From the NCBI GenBank assembly GCA_030628805.1, contig DAOVQG010000030.1:1-24595 (forward strand): DNA of 24,595 nt. The letters are read 5' to 3'. A program made the position numbers and the translations under genes. Positions 13,803-22,058 of this stretch are shown here, piece by piece. Every line of letters starts with the position of its first letter. The first letter of the stretch is position 1. Source of the stretch: JAGMDK01 sp023128695. GTDB lineage: Bacteria; Planctomycetota; Phycisphaerae; UBA1845; Fen-1342. The notes under the pieces are model-generated. The model made no database searches. It worked only from the letters and a program-made list of their open reading frames with translations, and had not been told where the DNA came from.

Positions 13803-15781
13803 GTCCGCGCCTTCACTTCGGTTTCTCCTTCCGGCGCTACTTGCAGCCGATCGTGAACCAGTTGTGCGATCCGCCGGCCCGCGAACCGCCCGAGAAACTC
13901 GCGCATCAGGAGGCCGATCAGGTAGCGACACATCTTCGTTGGGGTGGCGAACCGCGACTCGTCCAGTTGCCCGAGCTGGCGGGCCAGGTATTGCTCGATC
14001 TCCTCCTCGTTCGCCGGCGAGAGGTGCAGCTCCTCGAAAACCTTGGCCACCCGGGCCGCGCCGGTCTCCTCCGACGGTTCCCGCCCGGCCAAATAGGCGA
14101 GCACCTCGATTACGCCCTCGCGGGCCAGTCGACCCTCCGCGTGGGCTTTGAACACTTCGTGGATCTCCTCCTCGGTCAACCGCTCAACCGCCAAGCCCTC
14201 ACGCTTAAAGGCCTTAAAGTACTGCATCAGCACGACAGCCGCGAACGTCGGATCGGTTTCCAGCTCGCTCACCAAGCGGTCAAACAGGTTGGCCCGCCGT
14301 GACGTGCACAGCGGCTGAAGCACGTCCTCCGGCAGATGCAACCGGCGATAACGATCCAAACGCTCCCACACATACTCCGGCAGCCGCGCTTTGATCCGGT
14401 CCAGCCGCGCCTGGTCAATCGCCAGCGGCGGCAGGTCCGTGTCCGGATACATCCGCTCGGCCCCGGGCAAGACGCGCTCAAACCCGTTGCTCCCGTCCTT
14501 GAGCCCTTGCCGCGTGTCGCTCGGCACTCCCTCGGTCGCCTCCCGCGCCCGAATGACGATTTCACGACAGGCACAGGCCGCGTCTTCCTCAGCACCCCAC
14601 GCCAGTATCAACGTGTCCCCGTGCTGGGCCCGCATCTTCCGCCGCAGGTCCTTCCACTCGCGTCCCGCCAGCGATTCGGAGGCGGCGTCGGAATGGATGA
14701 TGTTCGGGAGCCGGGTCAGGCAGGCGATGACCCGCGCGCGATCGGCAAACTCCTTCGCAAACGTGGTGTGCTCCTGGGTGGGCTCATTGAGCAAGGCCCC
14801 GAAGCCCTTGAGCAGCACGCACTTCACTACCTTGCCCTGGCCCAGGGCCGCCCGGATCGGCTCGTACTCCGATTTGGCCACGATCCGCGTCACGTCCTGC
14901 GTCGAGCATTGAAACGTCTCCGAGCGCACGCCGCGGGCACGAAGTTCGTCGCGGATGTATAGCAGGCTGCATTGCCGCCGAGCTTCGTTGTAAATCAGCC
15001 GCGGATTGCGCCAGAGTTGGGGTGTGCCCTTGATCTCGACCCGCGTGCCGCCGCTGACGCTGACGTTCACGTCCTGCCGCGCCGCGCCGTAGCCCGTTCG
15101 CACCTTGCCCGTGCTGCGGCACAACATGCGGATGATCTGCCCGACCTCGGCGGCCTCCTGGGGGGTGTGTATGTCCGGGTAGGTGACGGGTTCGATCAGC
15201 GGCATCCCGAGCCGATCGGTCAGGAAGACGCGGTCGTGACCGACATCCGAGACCTCGCGGCAGGCGTCCTCCTCGAGCCCAAGCTGCTTGATACGAATCT
15301 TGCGGCCCTTATATGGAATCCACCCGTCCACCCCCAGAATGGTCGTCCGCTGGAAGCCGGTCGGAATCGACCCGTCGAGGTATTGCTTCCGCGCGATGTG
15401 CAGCTCGCTGACCAGGTTCAGCCGCAGCAGCAGCGCCACCTCCAACGCGATATCGAGGGCCTCCTCGTCCATGAAGAACGGCGGCGTGTCGTCGAATTCG
15501 TACGTGCAAACCGTGTCATGATGGATGCGGTAGTAAATGTTTTTCTTGGTCTTCTTTTCCATCAGGGCCGTGCCGTCGTACTCACCCAGTTCCGACAACG
15601 TCGGCCGCATGTGCCGTAGAATCTCGGCGTCGTACTGGTTGCTGTAACGCCCGGCCGGGCAGCGGCAGAACAGCTTGCGGCGGGTCAGAAGCTGCTGATG
15701 CACCTCGAGCCCCACCTTGAGCCCGATGTCGGCATAGTCCTCGGGCGTCATCTCATGGAACGGCTTAAACGACAACGGCAT
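13799..15781 (-). CDS. gatE: Glutamyl-tRNA(Gln) amidotransferase subunit E
   Basis: The GatB-related kinase/transamidase subunit of GatDE, with 660 residues against about 620-640 in archaea. The GatB-like core (about 20-300) starts KVGLEVHQQL (22-31) and includes DGSIPTGFQRT (136-146) and DVNVSVSGGTRVEIKG (237-252). An AspRS-type GAD insertion, diagnostic of GatE and absent from GatB, spans about 317-430, with LLKGFGALL at 323-331. The hallmark GAERMYPDTDLPP follows at 440-452. The last 180 residues are the helical and YqeY-like tail that recognises the tRNA. The ATG at 15781 is supported by homology from the first residues. gatE comes first and is ATGA-coupled to gatD. Bacteria normally use GatCAB or GlnRS, so this pair is unexpected here. 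Confidence 0.92.
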   Translation of the reverse strand: MPLSFKPFHEMTPEDYADIGLKVGLEVHQQLLTRRKLFCRCPAGRYSNQYDAEILRHMRPTLSELGEYDGTALMEKKTKKNIYYRIHHDTVCTYEFDDTPPFFMDEEALDIALEVALLLRLNLVSELHIARKQYLDGSIPTGFQRTTILGVDGWIPYKGRKIRIKQLGLEEDACREVSDVGHDRVFLTDRLGMPLIEPVTYPDIHTPQEAAEVGQIIRMLCRSTGKVRTGYGAARQDVNVSVSGGTRVEIKGTPQLWRNPRLIYNEARRQCSLLYIRDELRARGVRSETFQCSTQDVTRIVAKSEYEPIRAALGQGKVVKCVLLKGFGALLNEPTQEHTTFAKEFADRARVIACLTRLPNIIHSDAASESLAGREWKDLRRKMRAQHGDTLILAWGAEEDAACACREIVIRAREATEGVPSDTRQGLKDGSNGFERVLPGAERMYPDTDLPPLAIDQARLDRIKARLPEYVWERLDRYRRLHLPEDVLQPLCTSRRANLFDRLVSELETDPTFAAVVLMQYFKAFKREGLAVERLTEEEIHEVFKAHAEGRLAREGVIEVLAYLAGREPSEETGAARVAKVFEELHLSPANEEEIEQYLARQLGQLDESRFATPTKMCRYLIGLLMREFLGRFAGRRIAQLVHDRLQVAPEGETEVKART

Positions 15782-15812
15782 AGGGTTACTTCTCCTGCAT
15801 GTTAAAGACCTT

Positions 15813-16301
15813 TCATCTTAGCAAAACCAGAATGGTGCCGCAAAGCTCGGGCGATTCGTAAGCGGACGGGGGTGTGCATGGCAAAATCGGCGGAATCTTG
15901 GCGCCGGTGGCACCTATGAAGAGCGTTATCACTAATAGGTCCATGATGCAAAATAATGTCAGCACCAGAAAGCCCAACCACATTATCAGATGAAGATTTG
16001 GCTGACTATGTGTCTTTAGACGCTTTGTCATGTATACCAAGCCCAGCAGTCCTGAGAGATTCGCAGTGACGTAGTGAGCTACTGTAATACCCTTGCGCCG
16101 TGTACGCCGGATCGCTCGATAGGAGGCGAATCGCAGGTCAGGAGGCGGGATTGAATCACGGACCGGCCGGCCGCATTCGGGGCATCGGCCGGCCCACGCA
16201 AGTGTCCGCAGGTTGTAGCCGCACGTGCCACGGGGCAGGTCGTTGCCAACCGTGGTTGACGGGGGCTCGGAAGTGGGGACGCTGGTTGGCATGGTGTGCA
16301 T
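15813..16301 (-). CDS. Small zinc-ribbon-like membrane protein
   Basis: A 162-residue protein of a type common in Phycisphaerae. A short Pro/Ser/Thr-rich N-terminus precedes TCGYNLRTLAWAGRCPECGR, the usual CxxCGYNL...CPxCG ribbon in which the first cysteine is missing (RGTC), leaving three. Hydrophobic segments follow at about 76-93 and 107-130. The function of this family is unknown. The start could be 16301 or the in-frame ATG at 16292; neither has a strong ribosome binding site. It lies upstream of gatE on the same strand with about 30 bases between, so co-transcription is possible but there is no functional link. Confidence 0.65.
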   Translation of the reverse strand: MHTMPTSVPTSEPPSTTVGNDLPRGTCGYNLRTLAWAGRCPECGRPVRDSIPPPDLRFASYRAIRRTRRKGITVAHYVTANLSGLLGLVYMTKRLKTHSQPNLHLIMWLGFLVLTLFCIMDLLVITLFIGATGAKIPPILPCTPPSAYESPELCGTILVLLR

Positions 16302-16362
16302 TGTAAAAAGTCATGGTCGACGTCAGCGTTACATTTCCCCCTTTTTTTTCGCATCGAATGAT

Positions 16363-17841
16363 TCAATCCTCCAGCTCGAACCGCCGGCGTAGCCAAGTTG
16401 TTATTTCGTCCAGCACCTCGGGAGCGATGGTCTGCTGGATCATGCCGTACTCGACGATCAGGCCGGTCGTCGCGTTCTGGAACATGTGATTCAGCCCGGG
16501 CAGCTCCTTCGTCGTCACGTCCTCATTGCCGGCGGCTTGCAAGGCCTTCTCGATCTCCGCCAGGTTCTCCTCTGGCGGCACTTGAAAGTCGAGCGACCCG
16601 CCCAGCGCCAGGACCGGACATTTCACCTTGCGCAAGGCGTCCCGCGGGTCGAGCCGCAGGAAGTAGAGCATCCACTTGTTCTGAAACGTCGGCAAGTGAG
16701 CCTCAATGGCCTCGGCGACCTGCTTCGCGGTCGGTTGTGACCCACCCCGAGCCAATTGAATTCTCAACAACTCGCCCAGCTTTTCGCGAATGACCTCTTC
16801 GTCGGCGCCGGACATTGCGGTTTCCAGCAGCGCGCCGTGCGCCTTTAGCTCTCGTTTGATGTTGGGCTCGGATACTCCCACCGCTCGTAGCAACGCTTTG
16901 GTTTGCATCCCCAGAATCTCATGTCCGGGCAAGCCGGGCCCGGCTAGTAAGACAATGCAGGCCACGTGCTTCGAGCGCGAGGCCACCAGCGGTGCGATGA
17001 TGCCGCCTTCACTATGACCAAGCAGCCCGATGCGGCGCGCGTCGATCTCCAGCTGCTTTTTCAGGAAGCGCATACCGGAGATGACGTCGTTCGCGAAATC
17101 CTTCGTGGTCGATTCCGATGTCTTGCCGGACGAGCCGCCCACGCCGCGGTCGTCGACCCGCAGGACGGCGACGCCGTGCCGCGTGAGATGGTCGGCGATG
17201 ACCAGGAACGGCTTGTGCCCGAAGATGGTCTCGTCGCGGTCCTGCGGGCCGGAGCCGGTGATCAGGATCACGACCGGATGCGGCTCCTCGCCCTCCGGGA
17301 TGGTCAGCGTGCCCGCCAGCTTCGTGCCGTCCTTGGGGTTCTTGTAGGTCACGTCGCGCTGCTGGTAAGGGAACGGCGGCTTGGGCGTCTGCCACCGCTC
17401 GGGGCCGACGTTTTTCGCTTCCTCCTTCGTGATAAGCTCCATCGTGAGCGGGAAGGTCATACCGTGTTGTTTCAGATGGCCGGTGGCGGTCTTGCCGCCC
17501 GGATCACGCTCCGCCTCGAACACGGCCTTCACGCTCTTAATTGTGAATGTGATTTCGCTTTCGTTCAGGACGACGTCAACCAAATCCAGGTTCTTGGCAC
17601 CCTGGATGGGAATGGAGATCTTGGCCGTGTACTGGTCGTTCTCCTTGACCGGGCGAAACACCACAACAATATCCAGCGGCGAGCCCGGGACGGCGACGTG
17701 CCCTTTCCACCATTGCTCGTCGCGGTCATCAGCCGCCGCTTGCGCTTTGTCTTGCGCCGTGGCGGGCAGGGCGACAATGATTGATACAGCAACTGCCAAT
17801 GAGGCGCGCATCAGCAGTCGAGACATGGTTGGGAAGCTCAT
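16363..17841 (-). CDS. Secreted alpha/beta hydrolase (dienelactone hydrolase/S9-like)
   Basis: A 492-residue exported serine hydrolase. A signal peptide covers about 1-30, ending ALPATAQ. A beta-rich N-terminal domain (about 42-150, starting QWWKGHVAVPGSPLDIVVVF) precedes the hydrolase fold. GSGPQDRDE (196-204) is the oxyanion region; the nucleophile is S277 in GHSEGG, the acid probably D418 in GGSLDFQVP, and the base H452 in LNHMFQ. Similar proteins are annotated as alpha/beta hydrolases or acyl-CoA thioester hydrolase-like; the natural substrate is unknown. The ATG at 17841 is preferred over internal ATGs because AAGGAG lies upstream with about eight bases of spacing. Confidence 0.85.
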   Translation of the reverse strand: MSFPTMSRLLMRASLAVAVSIIVALPATAQDKAQAAADDRDEQWWKGHVAVPGSPLDIVVVFRPVKENDQYTAKISIPIQGAKNLDLVDVVLNESEITFTIKSVKAVFEAERDPGGKTATGHLKQHGMTFPLTMELITKEEAKNVGPERWQTPKPPFPYQQRDVTYKNPKDGTKLAGTLTIPEGEEPHPVVILITGSGPQDRDETIFGHKPFLVIADHLTRHGVAVLRVDDRGVGGSSGKTSESTTKDFANDVISGMRFLKKQLEIDARRIGLLGHSEGGIIAPLVASRSKHVACIVLLAGPGLPGHEILGMQTKALLRAVGVSEPNIKRELKAHGALLETAMSGADEEVIREKLGELLRIQLARGGSQPTAKQVAEAIEAHLPTFQNKWMLYFLRLDPRDALRKVKCPVLALGGSLDFQVPPEENLAEIEKALQAAGNEDVTTKELPGLNHMFQNATTGLIVEYGMIQQTIAPEVLDEITTWLRRRFELED

Positions 17842-17863
17842 GGAATATCTCCTTCGGTTGTTA

Positions 17864-18049
17864 CAGTTCAGCCGTTTGCAACAAGCTTTCAGCGGTCAGC
17901 TTTCAGCGTTCAGCCATTCGCGATGTACAGCAACCAGATTCCTAGTCTTGCTCATGTTCTCATAATGCTCCCATTAACGCGTTTTTTGTGAAATTCGGTC
18001 GTTAATGCTCGTTTTTTTGCTGATCGCTGATTGCTGACCGCTGAATGCT
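17864..18049 (-). repeat. Dispersed TCAGC-rich repeat, copy B (uninterrupted)
   Basis: The reverse complement matches copy A (3497-3863) from AGCATTCAGCGGTCAGCAAT through the central AAGACTAG to TGCAAACGGCTGAACTG. It has a single CTAG at 17942-17945, where copy A carries the 157-bp element and two CTAGs. It is therefore the uninterrupted form of the repeat, 186 bp long. The ends are made of short TCAGC/GCTGA units; no stable coding frame was seen. Confidence 0.85.
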
Positions 18050-18065
18050 TCTCCCCGGTTCATAC

Positions 18066-18123
18066 TACGGCCGGTACGGGGCCCGGCCGCTACTTACGGC
18101 CGGTACGGGGCCCGGCCGCTACA
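18066..18123. repeat. Two tandem 29-bp GC-rich palindromic units
   Basis: TACGGCCGGTACGGGGCCCG followed by GCCGCTACT occurs twice (18066-18094 and 18095-18123), differing only at the last base. Each unit contains GGGCCC, and its ends GTAGCGGCC/GGCCGTA are partly self-complementary. This is a short dispersed-type planctomycete repeat with no gene. Confidence 0.7.
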
Positions 18124-18198
18124 TTCGCCATCGTGCAGTTAGCCCGAATGATCAGCATAAGCCAGACCGGCAACAGGGTCGCATGGTATAGTGTCACG

Positions 18199-19278
18199 AT
18201 GAGCGCTACGACTTCCGCACCGGTCAACCATCAGCGAGCACTGCTGCTGCGCCTGCTCGCGCCCACCTGGGCCGAACGTAAGCGGATGTTCCCGGCACAG
18301 GCCTGGGTTGTTGTCATCGCGTCCTACATCGTCATCCTCTTTGCCTACATTTTCCCGCACGATTTCCGCAACGCATCGGCGGCGTATGTCTGGACGGCCT
18401 GGACGGCGTTCATGATCCGCACCTTCCTGTTCCACCTCGGGCTGCTCCTGACGCTGATCGTGATCGTCGCCGCCGTCGCGCGCCGCCGGCGGCTGCTCGG
18501 CGCCGGGCTGCCGCTGGTCGTATTTACCGTCGGACCGGCCATGTGGAGTTACTTGCCGCAGGAGCCGCCGCCCGCCGCCGGCGAAACGCTCACCGTGATG
18601 ACGGTCAATCTCCTGCAACCGAACATGCGGCACGACGCGATCATCGCCGAGATTCAGGCGGCCGACCCGGACATCGTGTTCCTGCAAGAGTACTCGTCGC
18701 ATTGGCTGCACGCGTTTACCGTGGCGCTGGGTAACGACTTTCCGCACCGTCATCACGCCGACCGTGAGGACTGCTTCGGCCTCGCGATCTACTCCCGCCA
18801 GCCATTTGTCGGCGAGGTCGACGACGAGTTGCCGCTCGGGGACCTCGGCCTGCCCCAGGCCCGCGCCGTGCTTCAGATCGACGGCCGCAACGTGGCGTTC
18901 TACAACATCCACCTCATGCCGCCGAAGAATCGGGCTTATACGGCCGAACAACGCCGAGCCTTCGCGGACTTGCTGGAGTGCCTGCGGCGGGAGGAGTTGC
19001 CGATCATCCTGTGCGGCGACTTCAACTTCACCAGCGCCAGCCCGTTTGCCGACGAACTGGAACGGCTGGGCTTGATCGACGTGCACCGACACAGCGGTAG
19101 CGACCGTGGAACGACGTGGCCGAACAAGACGATACTCAGCGTTCTGCCGGGCCTCCGTCTCGACCACATCTTTATCTCGCGGGAACTGACCAGCACGGCC
19201 AGCCGCACGGGCGTCGGCGAAGGCTCTGATCATCGGCCAGTGGTGGCGGAAATCGGCTATTACGCGATCCAACCCTGA
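18199..19278 (+). CDS. Membrane-anchored endonuclease/exonuclease/phosphatase-family protein
   Basis: A 359-residue protein with three hydrophobic segments (about 35-52, 75-94 and 99-119) followed by an EEP-fold domain facing the periplasm. The catalytic set is complete: N137 in MTVNLL, E164 in FLQEY, N236 and H238 in YNIHL, D274 and N276 in CGDFNF, D322 in RLDHIF, and D344-H345 in GSDHRPV. Such proteins hydrolyse phosphodiesters; the membrane-anchored type is often annotated as endonuclease or sphingomyelinase-like, and the substrate is unknown. The ATG at 18199 is preferred; the frame is open to 18031, but that part translates repeats. The ribosome binding site is weak. It converges with the HEAT protein gene, with only five bases between the stops. 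Confidence 0.83.
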   Translation: MSATTSAPVNHQRALLLRLLAPTWAERKRMFPAQAWVVVIASYIVILFAYIFPHDFRNASAAYVWTAWTAFMIRTFLFHLGLLLTLIVIVAAVARRRRLLGAGLPLVVFTVGPAMWSYLPQEPPPAAGETLTVMTVNLLQPNMRHDAIIAEIQAADPDIVFLQEYSSHWLHAFTVALGNDFPHRHHADREDCFGLAIYSRQPFVGEVDDELPLGDLGLPQARAVLQIDGRNVAFYNIHLMPPKNRAYTAEQRRAFADLLECLRREELPIILCGDFNFTSASPFADELERLGLIDVHRHSGSDRGTTWPNKTILSVLPGLRLDHIFISRELTSTASRTGVGEGSDHRPVVAEIGYYAIQP

Positions 19279-19283
19279 TGCTG

Positions 19284-21686
19284 TCACTTCCCAACCAGGC
19301 TGTCGACCGGCTTGACTTGGCCGAGACCGTCCAGTTCCTCGGGCCTCTCCGCAGGCTGCGATTCAGGGCGCGGGGGTACGACATTCGGTTCAACCTGTGG
19401 CTGGGAGGGCGGTTCAACACTGGGGGCGATTACCGATTCGGTCGGCGGCACCGTCTTCGATTCGGTCGGCGGCGCAACCTGGGGCTCGACCGGGGCCGCC
19501 GGCTGGGGGGGTGGCCCCTTCAGTTGCGTGGCGCGGGCCCGCAGTTCCGCCAAACTCCGCTCCACCTCCGCCGGCCACTTCCCCGGCGGATTGTCCGTCA
19601 CCGCTTTCAGAAGAGCGAGCGCCTGGTCCACGCCTTCCGGCGTCAGCCGCGGTTCCACCTCGCTCTTGATCGTTTGCCAATAGGCCTTGTAGTCGGGCTC
19701 CGGGTTTCGGCTCCCCAAGGCCTGGGCGACAGCTTGGTCATACCGCCCGCTGCGCAATGACAACCGCAGCAACTCCAGGGCCACGCGCTGCTCCGAATCG
19801 CCGTCGTGCAGGTCGGCCAGCGCCCGGAGATACTCGGCGACCGCCTCGGCGGGCTGCTCAAGTAACACATGTTGAGCCGCAATCCGCGCGCGGATCGCCC
19901 CCAACCGGCCGCGGTCAACCGGCTCAGACTCCTGCACGACTCTCGCGATCCGTTGAAGAAGGTCGAGTGCGCGCTGTTTTTGTTGAGGGTCGTCCCCCGG
20001 CAAGCGGGCGAGCCACTCTTCGATTTGCGCCGGGTCGCGTTGGGACAACAGCGCCAGCACACCCCGCCACGCCGCCTGTCGAATCGCTTCGTCGGACTCG
20101 GGCGGGGACGACAGTCGATTCCACAAGGCCTGGAGGTGCTGATCGCTGGAACCAAGCACCGCCAGCGTCTCGATCGCCGTCTTCCGCACCCCGGCGTCCG
20201 CGTCGCTCGCCGCCGCCGCCAAGGCATCAGCCAGTTTCGGATCATTCAGGACGGCGATCCCACGGGCCGCGGCCTGGCGGACGGCCACGGCTTCCGCCTC
20301 GTCCAGCGCCGCCGCGAAGGCCGGCCCGAAGCCGACGTCGGCCATGTTCCCCATCGCCCATAAGACTCGCTCGCGCAGCGCCACCTGGGCCGGCTTGGTT
20401 TTCTCAAATACCCGCAAGAGGACCGCCACAACCTCGCCACGCTTCTCGTTGTGCAAGGCCCCGCGCTCGGCGAGACGTCCCAAGGCCGCCACGGCTTCCG
20501 TGGCACATTCCTCATCCGACTTGCCCAAGGCCCCCTCCAGCACGTCCAACAGCGCCTGGGTGGCGGGCCCGTCCCCCACATAGCCCAGTCCGTTGATCAA
20601 GGCCAACCGCACGGCGCGGCTCTGCGCCGCCGACAGCATGGCGATGAACGTTTCGGCGTCTTCGGCTTTACGGAAGCTAGCCACGGTTCGGACCGCCGCC
20701 GCCTGTTCTTGGGGCTCGGCGCTGCTCAGAAATTCGCGCACCCGCACGCTCAAGCCCGCCGGCAGGTCCCGCCCCTCGGCCAAGTGTGAATGAGTCAGCC
20801 GGAGTCCCAGCAGTCGGATCGTGGTCGAACTGTCCGCCATATAAGTTGTCAGCAGCATCCCGCGCTCCAGCTCAGACGCGCGGCGGAAGTTGGCCTCCAG
20901 GATACCTAAAAGCCGGGCCTCGACCGCTTCCAATCGCCCCCGCGTTTGTCGGGCTTTTTTCACCAACCGCTCGATCTGGAGCCGCTGCCACTGCTCATCC
21001 GTCAGATTGCGGCTGACCTCCCACCACTTCCGCGCCGCGGCAACGTCGAGGAAATCCATCGCCGTGGCCTGTTGGAGGGCCTCCAACGCGGCGCCGGCGA
21101 TTTCCCCCTCCGGGTCCGCCAGGGCCTCGGCCAGACCGTTGATCGCTTCCCGCTGGGTCATGAACCCGAGGGCGGCGATCGCGCCCAGCCGGGCCTGCTG
21201 CGGCTGCTGGGTTGCCAAGGCCAGCTCTCGCAGGCGAGGAATCACGCCTCCATTCCGGTAGGCCGCCAATGTCTCCGCGGCGGCCGTCCGCACGTCGGCG
21301 TCCGCGTCCGCGAGCATCTCCACCAGCGGATCGACATAGGCGGCATCAAGGTACTGGGGCAATTCGGTCAGCACCTCTGCCACCGCGGCCTTGGCCGGCC
21401 CATTCCGGTCGCTCAGAATGGAGGCCAAACGCGCCGGCGTCTCAGCCCATCCTTGCACGAAGAGTTCCCGCACGCCGGTGCGACGCGTTTCCGCGGGGTT
21501 CTGTGGGTCCTCGATCAGAGCAAGCAAAGATTTGAGGCGCTCCTGATCGACGGCGGCCTGGGTAGTGGGCTGGGTCGCGGCGTCCTGGCCCGCGGCGGTC
21601 AACGCCGTCGCGACCAGAACCAGTACGCTAATTGCCACGGTCTTCCACATACGGCTCACCACCGGTGCCAGGCTATTTTTGCGCAT
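19284..21686 (-). CDS. Secreted HEAT-repeat protein with proline-rich tail
   Basis: An 800-residue exported protein. A signal peptide (about 1-33, ending TALTAAGQ) is followed by many HEAT/armadillo-type helical repeats over most of its length, for example DPLVEMLADADADVRTAAAE, LADALAAAASDADAGVRKTA and ALADPEGEIAGAALEALQ. The C-terminal 75 residues are low-complexity Pro/Glu/Val (repeated PPTES, VEPPSQPQVEP). HEAT solenoids serve as scaffolds; secreted ones of this size are frequent in Planctomycetota and lack a defined role. The ATG at 21686 has GGGAGAAG somewhat far upstream; the in-frame ATG at 21650 would give a shorter signal peptide and is also possible. Confidence 0.8.
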   Translation of the reverse strand: MRKNSLAPVVSRMWKTVAISVLVLVATALTAAGQDAATQPTTQAAVDQERLKSLLALIEDPQNPAETRRTGVRELFVQGWAETPARLASILSDRNGPAKAAVAEVLTELPQYLDAAYVDPLVEMLADADADVRTAAAETLAAYRNGGVIPRLRELALATQQPQQARLGAIAALGFMTQREAINGLAEALADPEGEIAGAALEALQQATAMDFLDVAAARKWWEVSRNLTDEQWQRLQIERLVKKARQTRGRLEAVEARLLGILEANFRRASELERGMLLTTYMADSSTTIRLLGLRLTHSHLAEGRDLPAGLSVRVREFLSSAEPQEQAAAVRTVASFRKAEDAETFIAMLSAAQSRAVRLALINGLGYVGDGPATQALLDVLEGALGKSDEECATEAVAALGRLAERGALHNEKRGEVVAVLLRVFEKTKPAQVALRERVLWAMGNMADVGFGPAFAAALDEAEAVAVRQAAARGIAVLNDPKLADALAAAASDADAGVRKTAIETLAVLGSSDQHLQALWNRLSSPPESDEAIRQAAWRGVLALLSQRDPAQIEEWLARLPGDDPQQKQRALDLLQRIARVVQESEPVDRGRLGAIRARIAAQHVLLEQPAEAVAEYLRALADLHDGDSEQRVALELLRLSLRSGRYDQAVAQALGSRNPEPDYKAYWQTIKSEVEPRLTPEGVDQALALLKAVTDNPPGKWPAEVERSLAELRARATQLKGPPPQPAAPVEPQVAPPTESKTVPPTESVIAPSVEPPSQPQVEPNVVPPRPESQPAERPEELDGLGQVKPVDSLVGK

Positions 21687-21755
21687 ATGCAGACCCGCTT
21701 CTCCCGCAACCGTTAGTTATACACAGCCCATAATAAGTCAACTCGGCTCCGATGG

Positions 21756-21806
21756 GTGGCACGGCCGTGTCGGCCGTGAATACCACGGCTGACACAGCCG
21801 TGCCAC
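21756..21806. repeat. 51-bp REP-like hairpin
   Basis: GTGGCACGGCCGTGTCGGCC followed by GTG (21756-21778) and CACGGCTGACACAGCCGTGC followed by CAC (21784-21806) are inverted repeats of 23 bases with three mismatches around a five-base loop. It sits upstream of both flanking genes, so it is not placed as a terminator. It resembles dispersed GC-rich intergenic palindromes. Confidence 0.75.
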
Positions 21807-21924
21807 ACAGCCGCAGGCTAACACAATGCCAATATGCCACACAACAGTGTATCGTGCAACTTTGCGGTGGCCCGCTCTCCGATAAGATAATGGCGCCGTG
21901 TTGGATGTCGTGGCGTGGTCCCTG

Positions 21925-21953
21925 TTGAAGGCTGCCCGGGGACCGCGTATGCT
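21925..21953 (+). promoter_or_regulatory. Possible promoter of the PEP-CTERM gene
   Basis: TTGAAG (21925-21930), a 17-base spacer, then TATGCT (21948-21953), the same -10-like hexamer as promoter-like sequence A. The leader would be about 100 bases. An alternative is TTGCGG/GATAAT at 21862-21891 with an 18-base spacer. Both are pattern matches only. Confidence 0.35.
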
Positions 21954-22058
21954 ATTTGCTCGCATAGGATCATCCGGCGGCCAGCCGGTTGGCGAGCATC
22001 AATACAGACGGGCGCGCCGGGCCGGAGAAGCGGCCGCCCGCCTGCAAAGGATAAAGTC

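Larger units (their letters stand above)
17842..18198. other. Repeat-rich intergenic region between divergent genes
   Basis: Separates the hydrolase (-) from the endonuclease-family gene (+). Nearly all of it is repeat: the TCAGC-rich dispersed repeat (17864-18049) and a GC-rich tandem pair (18066-18123). Promoters for both flanking genes must lie in or beside these repeats; none is clear. Confidence 0.6.
21687..22058. other. Divergent intergenic region with hairpin repeat
   Basis: Lies between the HEAT protein (-) and the PEP-CTERM protein (+). It holds the 51-bp hairpin repeat at 21756-21806 and a possible promoter at 21925-21953. Frames through its right part are open but show no protein character and no ribosome binding site. 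Confidence 0.55.

Noticed and set aside
13803..13931. Upstream in-frame extension of gatD
   Set aside because: It lies inside gatE, is Arg/Ser-rich, lacks family similarity, and the ATG at 13802 gives the coupling overlap.
21915..22058. Upstream in-frame extension of the PEP-CTERM gene (48 codons)
   Set aside because: It would bury the signal peptide inside the protein, and the ATG at 22059 has a good ribosome binding site.
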